Source: Sulfobacillus sp.
GTDB taxonomy: Bacteria; Bacillota; Sulfobacillia; Sulfobacillales; Sulfobacillaceae
Assembly (NCBI GenBank): GCA_027309085.1
Contig: DAIDDL010000010.1
Coordinates: 26,689 to 90,688, forward strand
Length of the DNA stretch: 64,000 nt
Direction of reading: 5' to 3'
Both the position numbers and the translations under genes were made by a program. Positions 16,587-25,090 of the stretch are shown one piece after another (within the stretch, counting starts at the first letter, position 1; each line of letters begins with the position of its first letter). The notes below the pieces were generated by a model. It was not told where the DNA came from, ran no database searches, and worked only from the letters and a program-made list of their open reading frames with translations.

Positions 16587-17465
16587 TCATTTCAGGCTCC
16601 ATTCCAGAACCTGCGCCATAGACAGATGCGGCTGCTGCAGGTAATAGCGGGCGGTATCCAGCAAAGCCTGAACCGGCATCATCCCCACCAGTTCGGTGCG
16701 GGATACGCTGACGCCGTACTGGAGCGCTTCTTGGCGCACCATTTCCACCGCCCGGGGCAGGGCCGTCCGCGGATAGTCCACCAAGTTCAATGACACCTGC
16801 ACCTGCCCTTGGGACACCGTATCCATAGCCAGGGCCTTAACCCCGGAGAGTCCGCCGCCCGAGTGCCTCACATTCTTTGCGACAGCCTGAGCCACCCGGA
16901 TATCGGCGGTGTTTAGGAAGACATTGAAGGCAATGAGAGGGAGGCGGGCTCCTATCGCCACAGCGCCTGCGCTTACATGGGGGACAGCAGGTCCGTAATC
17001 CGGCAAGTCGGCCGCCAGTCGCTCCGCCAGTCCCTCGAACTGCCCCCGCCGCACATCCGCCAAATTGCGGTGAGCAGGATTCGAGGCGGCTCTTTCATAC
17101 AGGTAGACGGGAATCCCCAGCTCTTCCCCCACCCGGCGCCCGAGCTGGCGGGCAGCGCCCACCGCGTCGTCCATCGTCGCGCCTTCCAGGGGAATAAAAG
17201 GCACCACATCGACGGCACCCATCCGGGGATGGGTGCCCGCGTGCCTGCGCAAGTCAATTTGCGCAGCCGCTGTGGCCGCGGCCTGAAACACCGCTTCTAC
17301 CAAGACCCCGCTTTCCCCGGCCAGCGTCAGGACGGAGCGGTTGTGGTCCCGGTCCCCTTCCATTCCCAGCACCTTCACCCCGGGAATTTGGGCCGCCGAC
17401 GCAATCGCCCTCATGACATCCTCACGCCTGCCTTCAGAAAAATTCGGAACAGATTCCAACCACAT
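16587..17465 (-). CDS. ftcD: Glutamate formimidoyltransferase
   Basis: This 292-residue single-domain enzyme transfers the formimino group from N-formiminoglutamate to tetrahydrofolate, linking histidine breakdown to the one-carbon pool. Motifs are the N-terminal ESVPNFSEGRR, DRDHNRSVLTLAG, and RHAGTHPRMGAVDVVPFIPL. The cyclodeaminase domain of the mammalian fusion is absent. No hut genes are nearby, and the neighbour upstream, 2 bp away, is a molybdopterin oxidoreductase. The ATG at 17465 follows GGGGAAGA. In Gram-positive acidophiles a stand-alone copy could serve folate salvage rather than histidine use; that is speculation. Confidence 0.9.
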   Translation of the reverse strand: MWLESVPNFSEGRREDVMRAIASAAQIPGVKVLGMEGDRDHNRSVLTLAGESGVLVEAVFQAAATAAAQIDLRRHAGTHPRMGAVDVVPFIPLEGATMDDAVGAARQLGRRVGEELGIPVYLYERAASNPAHRNLADVRRGQFEGLAERLAADLPDYGPAVPHVSAGAVAIGARLPLIAFNVFLNTADIRVAQAVAKNVRHSGGGLSGVKALAMDTVSQGQVQVSLNLVDYPRTALPRAVEMVRQEALQYGVSVSRTELVGMMPVQALLDTARYYLQQPHLSMAQVLEWSLK

Positions 17466-17467
17466 GG

Positions 17468-19474
17468 CTAATCTTCCCCGCTTTCCATACCTGTGATGCT
17501 GACCCACGTGCTGTAAAACGTCGACCCGCCCCCAACATCCGACAAGCTCTGCGAGGTCAGCTGATTGACATTGCGCCCGCCGCCATCACTGTTCCAACGC
17601 ACGGCGTAACTGACTGCCACGCCGGGGCGCGCCCTGGCGCTGACCCAAAGCCGCATTTCCACAAATCCCTCGGGACTCTCCACCCTCACCATGTCCCCTG
17701 GCCTCACACCCAATCTGTCCGCGTCACCCTGGTGCATGTAAATCGCGGGTTCCGGCTCGCGGCTGAGCAGGCCCGGAATATTCCCAAAACTGGACTTTAT
17801 AGTGTTTTTCCTCGCAGGGGTGATAAGTGCCCAAGGATATTCAGCGGGTGCGGGCACCGGGAAATATTCCGGCACCGGCAAAGGGTCCAGACAAAAGGGG
17901 CGTTCGCTGCTTCGGGCCACGTCGAGAAATGGGCGTGCCCGTGAGTCAATGCGCACCTTTTGCACAGGCTCCCGCTGCAGGGTCCCGAGGGTAATGCCCT
18001 GCAGCCATGGGTGATCCGTGTCCAGCGCCTGCCTGACCAGTTCTTCGTCGCTGTCTTCGCACCATGACGCCCCCGAAAACCCGGAGGCTCTCGCCAGGCG
18101 GCGGAAGAACTCAGTGTTGGACACCGCTTCCCCAGGCGGCTCGACGGCTTTCTCACTCAACTGGATATAACGGTGCCAGTAGGACGTGTGGAGGTCAAGG
18201 GTTTCGAACGCCATCGCAGCCGGAAGAACCCAGTCCGCATAGCAGGCCGTATCCGTCATCATCTGCTCATGGACCACCGTCAGCAGGTCCTCCCGCATCA
18301 GCCCGGCCAGGACTTGCCCCTGATCCGGCGCGGTGGCCGCAGGATTGCTGTTGTACACCACAAGAGCTCGAACTGGTTGGCTGCCCTCCTGATTCAGGGC
18401 ATTGCCCAGCTGCAGCATGTTGATGGTTCTGGGAGAGGACACCAGCAGATCCGGGCGGGTCAACCGGTCCCAGTTGAGGGGGAAGGCGCCGCCGTTGCCT
18501 AAAAGATGGCCGCCGCCGGGATGGCGGTGGGAGCCGGTAAGAACGGACAGAACCGAAATCGCCCACACACTCTCCCCGGAGTGCACCTGCCTCTGCACGC
18601 CGTAGCCGGTCCGCAGCAACAGCGGGGCCCGCCGCGCCATGCCTTGGGCCAGATGCTCAATGGCCCGCCCCGGGATTCCAGTGGCTTCGGCAGTCCGCTC
18701 CAGTGTCCACGGCCAGGCGCGCTGCCGGTAGTGTTCAAATCCCCGGGCATATAGGCGGACAAAGTCGGCATCATACTGCCCTGACTCCACGAGATGCCGG
18801 CCGATCCCCAAAGCCAGCGCCGCGTCGCTGCCCGGGTTGATGGCCAGGTGGCCGCCGTAGCGGTCCGCCGTCTCGGTGCCTAGAGGGTCTATCACCACAA
18901 TCTCGGCTCCTTGCCTCACCGCCTTGTCCAACAGCGGCACTTCATGAATATTCGTCACCGCCGGATTGCTTCCCCACAGGATAACCATCCCCGCCTCAGG
19001 AATCGTTTCCGGATCGGGTCCCAGACCCATTCCGTATACCCATCTCAGGGCATGGTCCGCCGACGCCGTGCAGATCGTGCGGGCGAGCCGGGAGGCGCCT
19101 AGGGCATGAAAAAATCGGCGGTCCATAGAGGCTTCGCTCAACACTCCCATATTGCCGGAAAAACTGTAAGGGAGCACCGCCTCACCACCGTGTGCGCGCA
19201 AGATGTCCTGAAGTTTCCCGCCAATGTCAGCCAGGGCATCTGCCCAGCTGGCTTGCGCGAACTGCCCGGACCCCTTGGGTCCGGTGCGCCTGAGCGGGTG
19301 CACAATGCGTCCCGGATGATTCAGGCGTTCAAGATAGCGGTTGACCTTCAGGCATGCAAAACCCTGGGTAATAGGGTGTCCCTTTTCCCCGGCGATGCGC
19401 ACAATACGGCCGTGCTCCTGCTCGACTGTCAGACCGCACGTGTCGTAGCAGTCATGAGGACACACCTGGTGCAT
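17468..19474 (-). CDS. Molybdopterin-dependent oxidoreductase (DMSO reductase superfamily)
   Basis: This 668-residue protein binds a bis-MGD molybdenum or tungsten cofactor and one [4Fe-4S] cluster. The cluster motif is at the very N-terminus: CPHDCYDTC, then FACLKVNRYLERL about 25 residues later. Molybdopterin-binding blocks include ILWGSNPAVTNIHE, IDPLGTETADRYGGHLAI, and a C-terminal MoCo-binding domain with MHQGDADRLGVRPGDMVRV. The CPHDC-type N-terminus fits the uncharacterised MopB_PHLH subgroup rather than formate dehydrogenase or nitrate reductase. There is no Tat signal, so it is probably cytoplasmic. The ATG at 19474 follows GAGAGGAT. The lipoprotein gene 36 bp upstream is likely co-transcribed. 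The substrate is unknown. Confidence 0.88.
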   Translation of the reverse strand: MHQVCPHDCYDTCGLTVEQEHGRIVRIAGEKGHPITQGFACLKVNRYLERLNHPGRIVHPLRRTGPKGSGQFAQASWADALADIGGKLQDILRAHGGEAVLPYSFSGNMGVLSEASMDRRFFHALGASRLARTICTASADHALRWVYGMGLGPDPETIPEAGMVILWGSNPAVTNIHEVPLLDKAVRQGAEIVVIDPLGTETADRYGGHLAINPGSDAALALGIGRHLVESGQYDADFVRLYARGFEHYRQRAWPWTLERTAEATGIPGRAIEHLAQGMARRAPLLLRTGYGVQRQVHSGESVWAISVLSVLTGSHRHPGGGHLLGNGGAFPLNWDRLTRPDLLVSSPRTINMLQLGNALNQEGSQPVRALVVYNSNPAATAPDQGQVLAGLMREDLLTVVHEQMMTDTACYADWVLPAAMAFETLDLHTSYWHRYIQLSEKAVEPPGEAVSNTEFFRRLARASGFSGASWCEDSDEELVRQALDTDHPWLQGITLGTLQREPVQKVRIDSRARPFLDVARSSERPFCLDPLPVPEYFPVPAPAEYPWALITPARKNTIKSSFGNIPGLLSREPEPAIYMHQGDADRLGVRPGDMVRVESPEGFVEMRLWVSARARPGVAVSYAVRWNSDGGGRNVNQLTSQSLSDVGGGSTFYSTWVSITGMESGED

Positions 19475-19509
19475 AGATATCCTCTCATCCCCCGCCACGG
19501 TTTCCTTCC

Positions 19510-20040
19510 TCACAGCCGCAGCGATGGCGCCCCTGCCGCAGTCACGGTAAAGTGCGCCCACATTCCCGAGGCCTCATGACCGGGAACTAAGCTGACCATG
19601 CGAAAGGTCCCGGGCCTGGCGGCCACAAACTTCAGCGTCCGTGTCTGGCCCTCGGCGATCCCCTCCTGCAGGGGCGGTGTGCCCGCCCCCGGGAAGACCT
19701 GCCGGGTGCTGCGCCCGCTTGACACGACCGCCAGAGAATTGTTCAGACCGCTGGCATTGGTGAAGTCGATCACAACGTTCCAGCCCTCAGGGACACGGAC
19801 ATCCATCGCCCCGTTAGCCGTCCCGTCGAGATTGAAGCCATGGCTGGCGTACCCCGCAATTACCTTCAAATCCACTGTCCGCGTTTCGGCATCGACATGC
19901 ATCCAGGCCGCGCTCGAATGACTCGGGGAGGGCACCACGAGAGCCGGGACATTCTCATGGGGAGGGCCGGCAAACAATCCGCAACCGGATAACGCCACCG
20001 CTAGCATGGCCCCGCTGAATAAAAACACAAATTTTTTCAC
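19510..20040 (-). CDS. Sulfocyanin-like cupredoxin lipoprotein lacking copper ligands
   Basis: This is a 176-residue secreted lipoprotein. A signal peptide of about 20 residues ends in the lipobox LSGCG, so the mature protein starts at Cys20. The rest matches the sulfocyanin (SoxE) fold: GFNLDGTANGAMDVRVP, PEGWNVVIDFTN, and the C-terminal PGHEASGMWAHFTV with the usual His and Met ligands. In a functional blue-copper site the first ligand is a His after the FTN strand and the second a Cys before PGH. Here these read GLNNSL and MVSLVPGH, so His is replaced by Asn and Cys by Ser. The protein probably does not form a type 1 copper centre. It is expressed upstream of the molybdopterin oxidoreductase. 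Confidence 0.8.
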   Translation of the reverse strand: MKKFVFLFSGAMLAVALSGCGLFAGPPHENVPALVVPSPSHSSAAWMHVDAETRTVDLKVIAGYASHGFNLDGTANGAMDVRVPEGWNVVIDFTNASGLNNSLAVVSSGRSTRQVFPGAGTPPLQEGIAEGQTRTLKFVAARPGTFRMVSLVPGHEASGMWAHFTVTAAGAPSLRL

Positions 20041-20176
20041 TTAATTGTCCTCTCCCGTCCCGCCTTGTCCAATCCCTTGTGTCCATCGTATTCTTTAGCC
20101 CGGAAAATGACAAGAAATGCGGATCCGGGAAATTTTAGGGCTGCGCCCCGTGGCGAAAAATAATTTGTGACAGCCC

Positions 20177-20206
20177 TTTACAAACGCGGTGGGCTATGTC
20201 TATACT
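20177..20206 (+). promoter_or_regulatory. Promoter of the serine operon T-box leader
   Basis: TTTACA, an 18-base spacer and TATACT lie just upstream of the T-box stem I region, placing the transcription start near 20213. Both hexamers are five-of-six matches. Confidence 0.65.
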
Positions 20207-20212
20207 TTCACA

Positions 20213-20427
20213 AACGGCCAATGAATGGGAAGAGCCGGGCGGCTCTCTAGAAAGTCGGTAGGATGGAACCCGATGTGCTGCCCGAACCCGATTCCACCCA
20301 GGAGGACATCAGCGAAGAGTTGATCGCGGAGCTGCGTTAAAAGCCATAGAGCGGACAGAATCTCATTTCTGTCAAATAGGGTGGCACCGCGGTGACTACC
20401 GTCCCTAATAATCTAGGGGCGTTTTTT
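20213..20427 (+). promoter_or_regulatory. T-box riboswitch leader
   Basis: The T-box core AGGGTGGCACCGCGG is at 20378-20392 and is followed by a terminator hairpin with six T residues. Upstream lies a stem I region with the typical GGGAAGAG and CTCTAGAAAG elements. The leader senses uncharged tRNA: when the tRNA CCA end pairs with the T-box bulge, the antiterminator forms and the downstream genes are transcribed. The candidate specifier is TCC (20293-20295), a serine codon, matching the serine-biosynthesis genes downstream. The adjacent ACC (threonine) cannot be excluded without folding the RNA. Confidence 0.92.
20400..20427 (+). terminator. Regulated terminator of the T-box
   Basis: CGTCCCTA and TAGGGGCG arms with a six-base loop are followed by six T residues. 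The 5' arm competes with pairing to the T-box sequence in the antiterminator state. Confidence 0.88.
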
Positions 20428-20474
20428 GTTTTGCGCTATTCAATCCATTTGACACTTCAAGGAGGAATTTGTCC

Positions 20475-21629
20475 ATGATATACCCCCCACAAATCCTGTT
20501 GCCAGGCCCTACCCCAGTCCCGCCCAGCGTGGATCTGGCCATGCAGCGCGCCATGTCAGACCACCGGGGAGCCGTTTTCACCCAGGTTAAGGACCATGTC
20601 ACCAACCAGCTAGAGGCCCTCTTCCAGGTTGGGACCCAAGGCGGGGTCGCAGTCATTCCCACCACCGGCACTGGAGCCTTGGAGGCCGCCATTCAGAACT
20701 TCTTCAATCCCGGAGACCACATCATTGGCGTCAGCACCGGAGCGTTCGGAGAACGCTTTGTGGCGGTAGCCGAGAAAATGGGCGTCGTAGTGCGCCATAT
20801 CCGGGTGCCGTACGGACAGTCTTTCGACCCGCGCCACATTGTGGAAACTGTGGAAGAAGAAACAGATATCAAAGGGATCCTGGTGACCCACAACGAAACC
20901 TCGACTGGTGTTCTGAATCCTGTCGGAGAGCTGGCCCGTCTGCTCAAGACCATGCCTGCACATCCGGTGCTGATCGTGGACAGCATCAGCGGGGTGCCTT
21001 CGGTTCCCCTCACGATTGAAAAAGACGGTGTCGATGTCATTATCGCCGCTTCCCAAAAGGGCTTCATGTGCCCTCCCGGATTGGGCATCTTGGCGGTGTC
21101 AGCCCGCGCCCGCGAACTCATTCTCAAAGAACGGCCGGGCCGCCTGTTCTTCGATCTGCAGCCCTACCTCGCGGGCCAGTTTCCTTACACCCCGGCGGTA
21201 TCGTTGTGGAACGGTCTGGAAGAAGCTTTGAATTTGTTGGAGGCGGAAGGCGTGGAACCACGCCTAGCGCGGCACCGCCTGCTCTCCCGCATGACACGGG
21301 CCTTCGGCGCCGCGGCCGGAATGGAGCCAGCCGTCGAGCCGGCTATCGCCTCCCCCACCGTGACCGCCCTGCACGTCGCTCAGGGATTCACGCCCCTGGA
21401 TTTCAAGAATCAGGCTGCCCAGTTGGGGTTGCAGATCGCGGGAGGCATGGGCCCGTGGCATCACGAAATGGTGCGCATCGGCCACGTGGGAGCTGTCATG
21501 CCCAACCAATTGCTTGAAGGTCTGGCCACCCTGGCTCACTTGCTGCCCCAAGGCCTCGACGGAGTGCAGGCCTCGTGGAACGTCTGGCACGAAGACATCG
21601 CTGTTCAAAAGGAGGCGTACCGCGCATGA
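20475..21629 (+). CDS. Class V aminotransferase (alanine-glyoxylate/serine-pyruvate type)
   Basis: This 384-residue PLP enzyme belongs to the PucG/AgxT branch of fold-type I aminotransferases. LLPGPTPVPPSVD starts the conserved region, THNETSTG binds cofactor and substrate, the VDSISG motif carries the PLP aspartate, and the PLP lysine is K195 in AASQKG. The gene lies directly before serA with an ATGA overlap under one T-box, so it most likely acts as the phosphoserine or serine aminotransferase in place of canonical SerC, as reported for related enzymes elsewhere. Glyoxylate transamination is also possible. The start is an ATG nine bases after GGAGG. Confidence 0.88.
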   Translation: MIYPPQILLPGPTPVPPSVDLAMQRAMSDHRGAVFTQVKDHVTNQLEALFQVGTQGGVAVIPTTGTGALEAAIQNFFNPGDHIIGVSTGAFGERFVAVAEKMGVVVRHIRVPYGQSFDPRHIVETVEEETDIKGILVTHNETSTGVLNPVGELARLLKTMPAHPVLIVDSISGVPSVPLTIEKDGVDVIIAASQKGFMCPPGLGILAVSARARELILKERPGRLFFDLQPYLAGQFPYTPAVSLWNGLEEALNLLEAEGVEPRLARHRLLSRMTRAFGAAAGMEPAVEPAIASPTVTALHVAQGFTPLDFKNQAAQLGLQIAGGMGPWHHEMVRIGHVGAVMPNQLLEGLATLAHLLPQGLDGVQASWNVWHEDIAVQKEAYRA

Positions 21630-23185
21630 CCCGTCCCCGGATCCTCATTACGGAAACACTGGGCCAAGAAGGCATTGACTTGCTGCGGGAAGTAGCTGAC
21701 GTCGACGCATTTGACTTACTGCCCAAAGAACAGCTTCCCGAAATTATCGGCAATTACGATGCAGTCATTATCCGCAGCGCCCACCGTCTGCCGCGCGAAA
21801 CGCTCGTCGGCCACCCCCGTCTCAAAGTAGTGGCCCGGGCTGGCTCGGGAGTAGACAACGTAGACATTAAAACCTGCACGGAACTGGGCATCGCCGTCAT
21901 TAATGCGCCGGGAGCCAACGCGGTGGCTGCTGCTGAGCAGGCCTTTGGCCACATGCTGGCCATCTTGCGCAATATCCACTTGGGAGATGCGCACGTCCGC
22001 CGGGGGGAGTGGAGCCGCAAGAAATACCTGGGCGGCGAACTGCATGACCGGAGGCTGGGAATTATCGGCTTTGGCAAGGTCGGCCGCGAAGCCGCCCGCA
22101 TGGGTCACGGATTCAGGATGCCCGTCTATGCCTATGACCCCTTTGTGGCGGAAGAAATCTTCCAAGCCCACAATGTCATCCGGATGGAGACGCTGGAAGA
22201 GCTCCTCGCAGTCTCGGATATTTTGACCCTGCACACGCCGAAGTCTGGTCCCCGGATCGGCATCGACCTTCTGTCCACCCTGCCTGCCGGCGCCATTGTC
22301 ATCAATGTCGCCCGCGGCGGCATGATCGATGAGGAGGCCTTGGCGACGCTGATGGACACCGGCCATTTACTGGGGGTAGGACTCGATGTTTACAGCCAGG
22401 AGCCGCCGCCTCCAGATTTCCCGCTCTTCCGCCACCCCCGCGCTGTGCTTACCCCGCATCTTGGCGGGAGCACCCAGGAAGCCATGACAGGGGTCGCCGT
22501 GATGACCGCCCAAGGAGTCATCGCCGCTCTCGAGGGCCAGACCCCGCCTAATATTGTCAACGTGCCCGTGCCTCCCTTGACTCCCGACGAGTTCGGGATG
22601 CTGGACGATGGCGCGCGGATTGTGGGCCGCATCTTTGCTCAAATGAACCGAGCCCAGACAGCTCCTGTCGTGCTCACACTCAAAGGGCCGATTGCCAAAA
22701 ATGCACTGCCCTGGCTCAAGCAAAGCGTCCTGGCGGCCATCTTGAATGAGCAGCTGGATGACCGGGTCAATGCCGTCAATGCCCTCATCAAAGCGGAGGA
22801 GCAAGGGCTCAAGCTGCTGGTCGAAGAACGGGATCCCCACGGCCTTCCGGCCTTGAGTCTGCGTCTGGAAGGACACCCGGAAACGACCACCGAAGTATCT
22901 TTGGAAAACCATGTTCCCCGCCTCCGGCGCATCAATGGCGTGGCCGTAGACCTGCCGTGGCCTGACATTGCGCTGATGACGGTGCACGACGACGCCCCCG
23001 GCGTCGTGGGCAAAGTGGGCACCCTGGTCGGGCAATACGGCATCAACATCGGCAACCTGCATCTCGGCCGCCAAGGCGAGAGTCATGAGGCCCTGATGAT
23101 TCTCTCCCTGGACCAGATGGCCCCGGATGAACTGATGGCCGCTTTGAACCAAATCACCGACATCCGCCGGGTCTACGTCTTTTAG
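21626..23185 (+). CDS. serA: D-3-phosphoglycerate dehydrogenase
   Basis: SerA oxidises 3-phosphoglycerate to 3-phosphohydroxypyruvate, the first committed step of serine synthesis. The protein has 519 residues. The NAD-binding GFGKVG lies at 148-153 and the catalytic triad at about R230, E259 and H278. After the catalytic domain come an intervening ASB domain (about 315-430) and a C-terminal ACT domain (about 445-519), which usually binds serine as feedback inhibitor. The ATG at 21626 overlaps the aminotransferase stop as ATGA and follows AAAAGGAGG. The 3' end overlaps the convergent glycosylase gene by 4 bp. Confidence 0.95.
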   Translation: MTRPRILITETLGQEGIDLLREVADVDAFDLLPKEQLPEIIGNYDAVIIRSAHRLPRETLVGHPRLKVVARAGSGVDNVDIKTCTELGIAVINAPGANAVAAAEQAFGHMLAILRNIHLGDAHVRRGEWSRKKYLGGELHDRRLGIIGFGKVGREAARMGHGFRMPVYAYDPFVAEEIFQAHNVIRMETLEELLAVSDILTLHTPKSGPRIGIDLLSTLPAGAIVINVARGGMIDEEALATLMDTGHLLGVGLDVYSQEPPPPDFPLFRHPRAVLTPHLGGSTQEAMTGVAVMTAQGVIAALEGQTPPNIVNVPVPPLTPDEFGMLDDGARIVGRIFAQMNRAQTAPVVLTLKGPIAKNALPWLKQSVLAAILNEQLDDRVNAVNALIKAEEQGLKLLVEERDPHGLPALSLRLEGHPETTTEVSLENHVPRLRRINGVAVDLPWPDIALMTVHDDAPGVVGKVGTLVGQYGINIGNLHLGRQGESHEALMILSLDQMAPDELMAALNQITDIRRVYVF

Positions 23186-23817
23186 AGAGGGGTGCGCACT
23201 GACACACAGGGATGTTCTGCAATCCAAAAGCGCCAGGGGTAGTGCGCCGCCTCTTGTGCGTATCCCACATTGATCCGTGGACCCGCTGCCAGTTTTTCTG
23301 CAGGCAGCGGGTCCAGATCATGATAGAGGCGCAGAGGCGGCACGTCCAGCCGCAGCCCGTATTGGGCTTTGGTAATCGCCATCGCCTGGGCCAGCTTGCC
23401 GGGACCATTAGTTAAATGGCAGACCTGGCGAGGGGTCCGCAGGCCAGCCAGCCCCCTGCGCTGCGCCATCAGGTCCAGCCCATCGAGGGGCTCCAGAGCC
23501 CTGATGAGAATAGCTTCCGGACATCCGGGGGGGCCTGACACGACATTTAGGCAGTGATGCATTCCGTAGATGAAATACACATAGGCTCTCCCCGCCTCTT
23601 CATACATCACCCGGGTCCTGTCCGTGATGCGCCCGCCAAAACTATGGGCAGCGCGGTCTTTGGGGCCCTGGTACATTTCCACCTCCACAATGCGTCCCGC
23701 CGTCCTCCCTTCGGCGGTGTCGTGCAGCAGCACCGTCCCTAAAAGAGATTTAGCCAAGTATTCCGTGGGCTGCAGAAAAAATCTGCTGCTGACGGGACCA
23801 TTCCACGGGTATGGCAT
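23182..23817 (-). CDS. 3-methyladenine DNA glycosylase (AAG/MPG family)
   Basis: This 211-residue monofunctional glycosylase removes alkylated purines and hypoxanthine from DNA. It is of the eukaryotic-type MPG fold, known in Firmicutes as YxlJ. Diagnostic pieces are TEYLAKSLLGTVLL, IVEVEMYQGPKDRAAHSFGG with the catalytic glutamate, VYFIYGMHHCLNVV and LTNGPGKLAQAM. The start ATG at 23817 follows GGAAGGAGG; the stretch upstream of it in the open frame is not conserved. Its stop codon shares bases with the serA stop on the other strand. It stands alone on the minus strand. Confidence 0.93.
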   Translation of the reverse strand: MPYPWNGPVSSRFFLQPTEYLAKSLLGTVLLHDTAEGRTAGRIVEVEMYQGPKDRAAHSFGGRITDRTRVMYEEAGRAYVYFIYGMHHCLNVVSGPPGCPEAILIRALEPLDGLDLMAQRRGLAGLRTPRQVCHLTNGPGKLAQAMAITKAQYGLRLDVPPLRLYHDLDPLPAEKLAAGPRINVGYAQEAAHYPWRFWIAEHPCVSVRTPL

Positions 23818-23890
23818 CTCGTGCCTCCTTCCTGACCTAGCATGCGCGTCTTGCTGGGCTAGCTGGTACAATAGGAACGGGTGATATTAT

Positions 23891-24973
23891 ATGCCGAAAA
23901 TGGGAAGCGCCGTATCTCCTTTGCACGGCGGGCACTGCCCGCCTTGGCTGTTTGAAAAGATGACTTATCTCAGCGCGGCTATCATCGAAGCGGTGGCACA
24001 GGAGTTCGGCACCGCTGAAGCCCTGCGCCGGATGGCGGACCCCGTGTGGTTTCAGGCTTTCGGCAGCGTGATTGGGTTTGACTGGCATTCATCCGGACTG
24101 ACCACTGTCGGTTTGGGCGCGCTTAAAGAAGGTCTGGCTCTGAAACAGAGAGAGCTGGGATTGTTTGTGGTGGGCGGCAAGGGGAAAGCGTCGCGCAAAA
24201 CTCCGGATGAAATCGACCAGATTGGCGGCGAACTGGGTCTGCCTAATACCATCATCCCCTTAAAAGACGTGAGCCGCATGGTCGCCAAGGTTGACAGCGC
24301 TCTGGTTCAAGATGGCTACCAGCTGTATCACCACGTCATGCTCTTTAACCGGGAGGGACAGTGGGCCGTCATTCAGCAGGGTATGAATGACCAAAGCCAG
24401 ACAGCCCGGCGCTATCACTGGCTGAGTGAAACGGTCACCAGCTATATTTGCGAGCCCCACCAGGGAATCGCAGGACGCACTGTGCCCCATGTTCTCGACC
24501 TGACAGACCGCCACAACGAAGACATTCAGAAACGCTCTGTGGAACTGGCCAGGCATCCTGAAGACGTCCTCCTCGCCCTGCGCAGCCTGCATGCCCAAGA
24601 AGGCCAGACCGAACTGGTCATGCCCCGGCACCATGACATTCCGTCTGCCCCCCACCTCAATAAAATCTTGTACCAGGTATACGACCGGTCCCCGGAGAAC
24701 TATCAGGACCTCGTCAGCACACCCGGCGTGGGCGCCAGCACCATGCGGGCCCTGGCCATGGTGTCGGAAATTATATTCGGCTCGCCGCTGACCTATCACG
24801 ACCCTGTCCGCTACAGCTTTGCTCACGGGGGCAAAGATTCCATCCCCTTCCCTGTCAACCGCGATGATTACACCACGTCTCTTCGTGTTCTCGAAGATGC
24901 TCTGCGCCGGGCCAAAGTCGATGACCGCACCAAAATGGACAGTCTGCGCCGGCTGGCACAGATTGACCCCTAG
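23891..24973 (+). CDS. DUF763 domain-containing protein
   Basis: This 360-residue DUF763 protein is from a family found mostly in archaea and thermophiles. The N-terminus has the family's SPLHGGHCPPWLFEKM block; the middle has WAVIQQGMN and ARRYHWLSE, and the C-terminus has a helix-hairpin-helix-like TPGVGASTMRALAMVSEIIFG (given in part), a DNA-contact motif. The molecular function is unknown; the TPGVG segment and the DNA glycosylase next door hint at nucleic acid metabolism, but that is inference. It begins with an ATG at 23891 about ten bases after AGGAACGGGTG. A TGGTACAAT sequence just upstream resembles an extended -10 element. Confidence 0.85.
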   Translation: MPKMGSAVSPLHGGHCPPWLFEKMTYLSAAIIEAVAQEFGTAEALRRMADPVWFQAFGSVIGFDWHSSGLTTVGLGALKEGLALKQRELGLFVVGGKGKASRKTPDEIDQIGGELGLPNTIIPLKDVSRMVAKVDSALVQDGYQLYHHVMLFNREGQWAVIQQGMNDQSQTARRYHWLSETVTSYICEPHQGIAGRTVPHVLDLTDRHNEDIQKRSVELARHPEDVLLALRSLHAQEGQTELVMPRHHDIPSAPHLNKILYQVYDRSPENYQDLVSTPGVGASTMRALAMVSEIIFGSPLTYHDPVRYSFAHGGKDSIPFPVNRDDYTTSLRVLEDALRRAKVDDRTKMDSLRRLAQIDP

Positions 24974-25090
24974 CCGGCCGATCGTAAAAAATCCCGTCTT
25001 GTGCTATGATTCGCCGTATATCGACGGTTATCGCCTGCCCGTGCGCGCGCGCGGGCGCTGGCCGACCGGAATGTCAAAGGAGAGATCAGC

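Noticed and set aside
16587..17465. ftcD considered as part of a histidine-degradation cluster
   Set aside because: No hutH, hutU, hutI or hutG gene is adjacent; the gene stands between acpS and an oxidoreductase.
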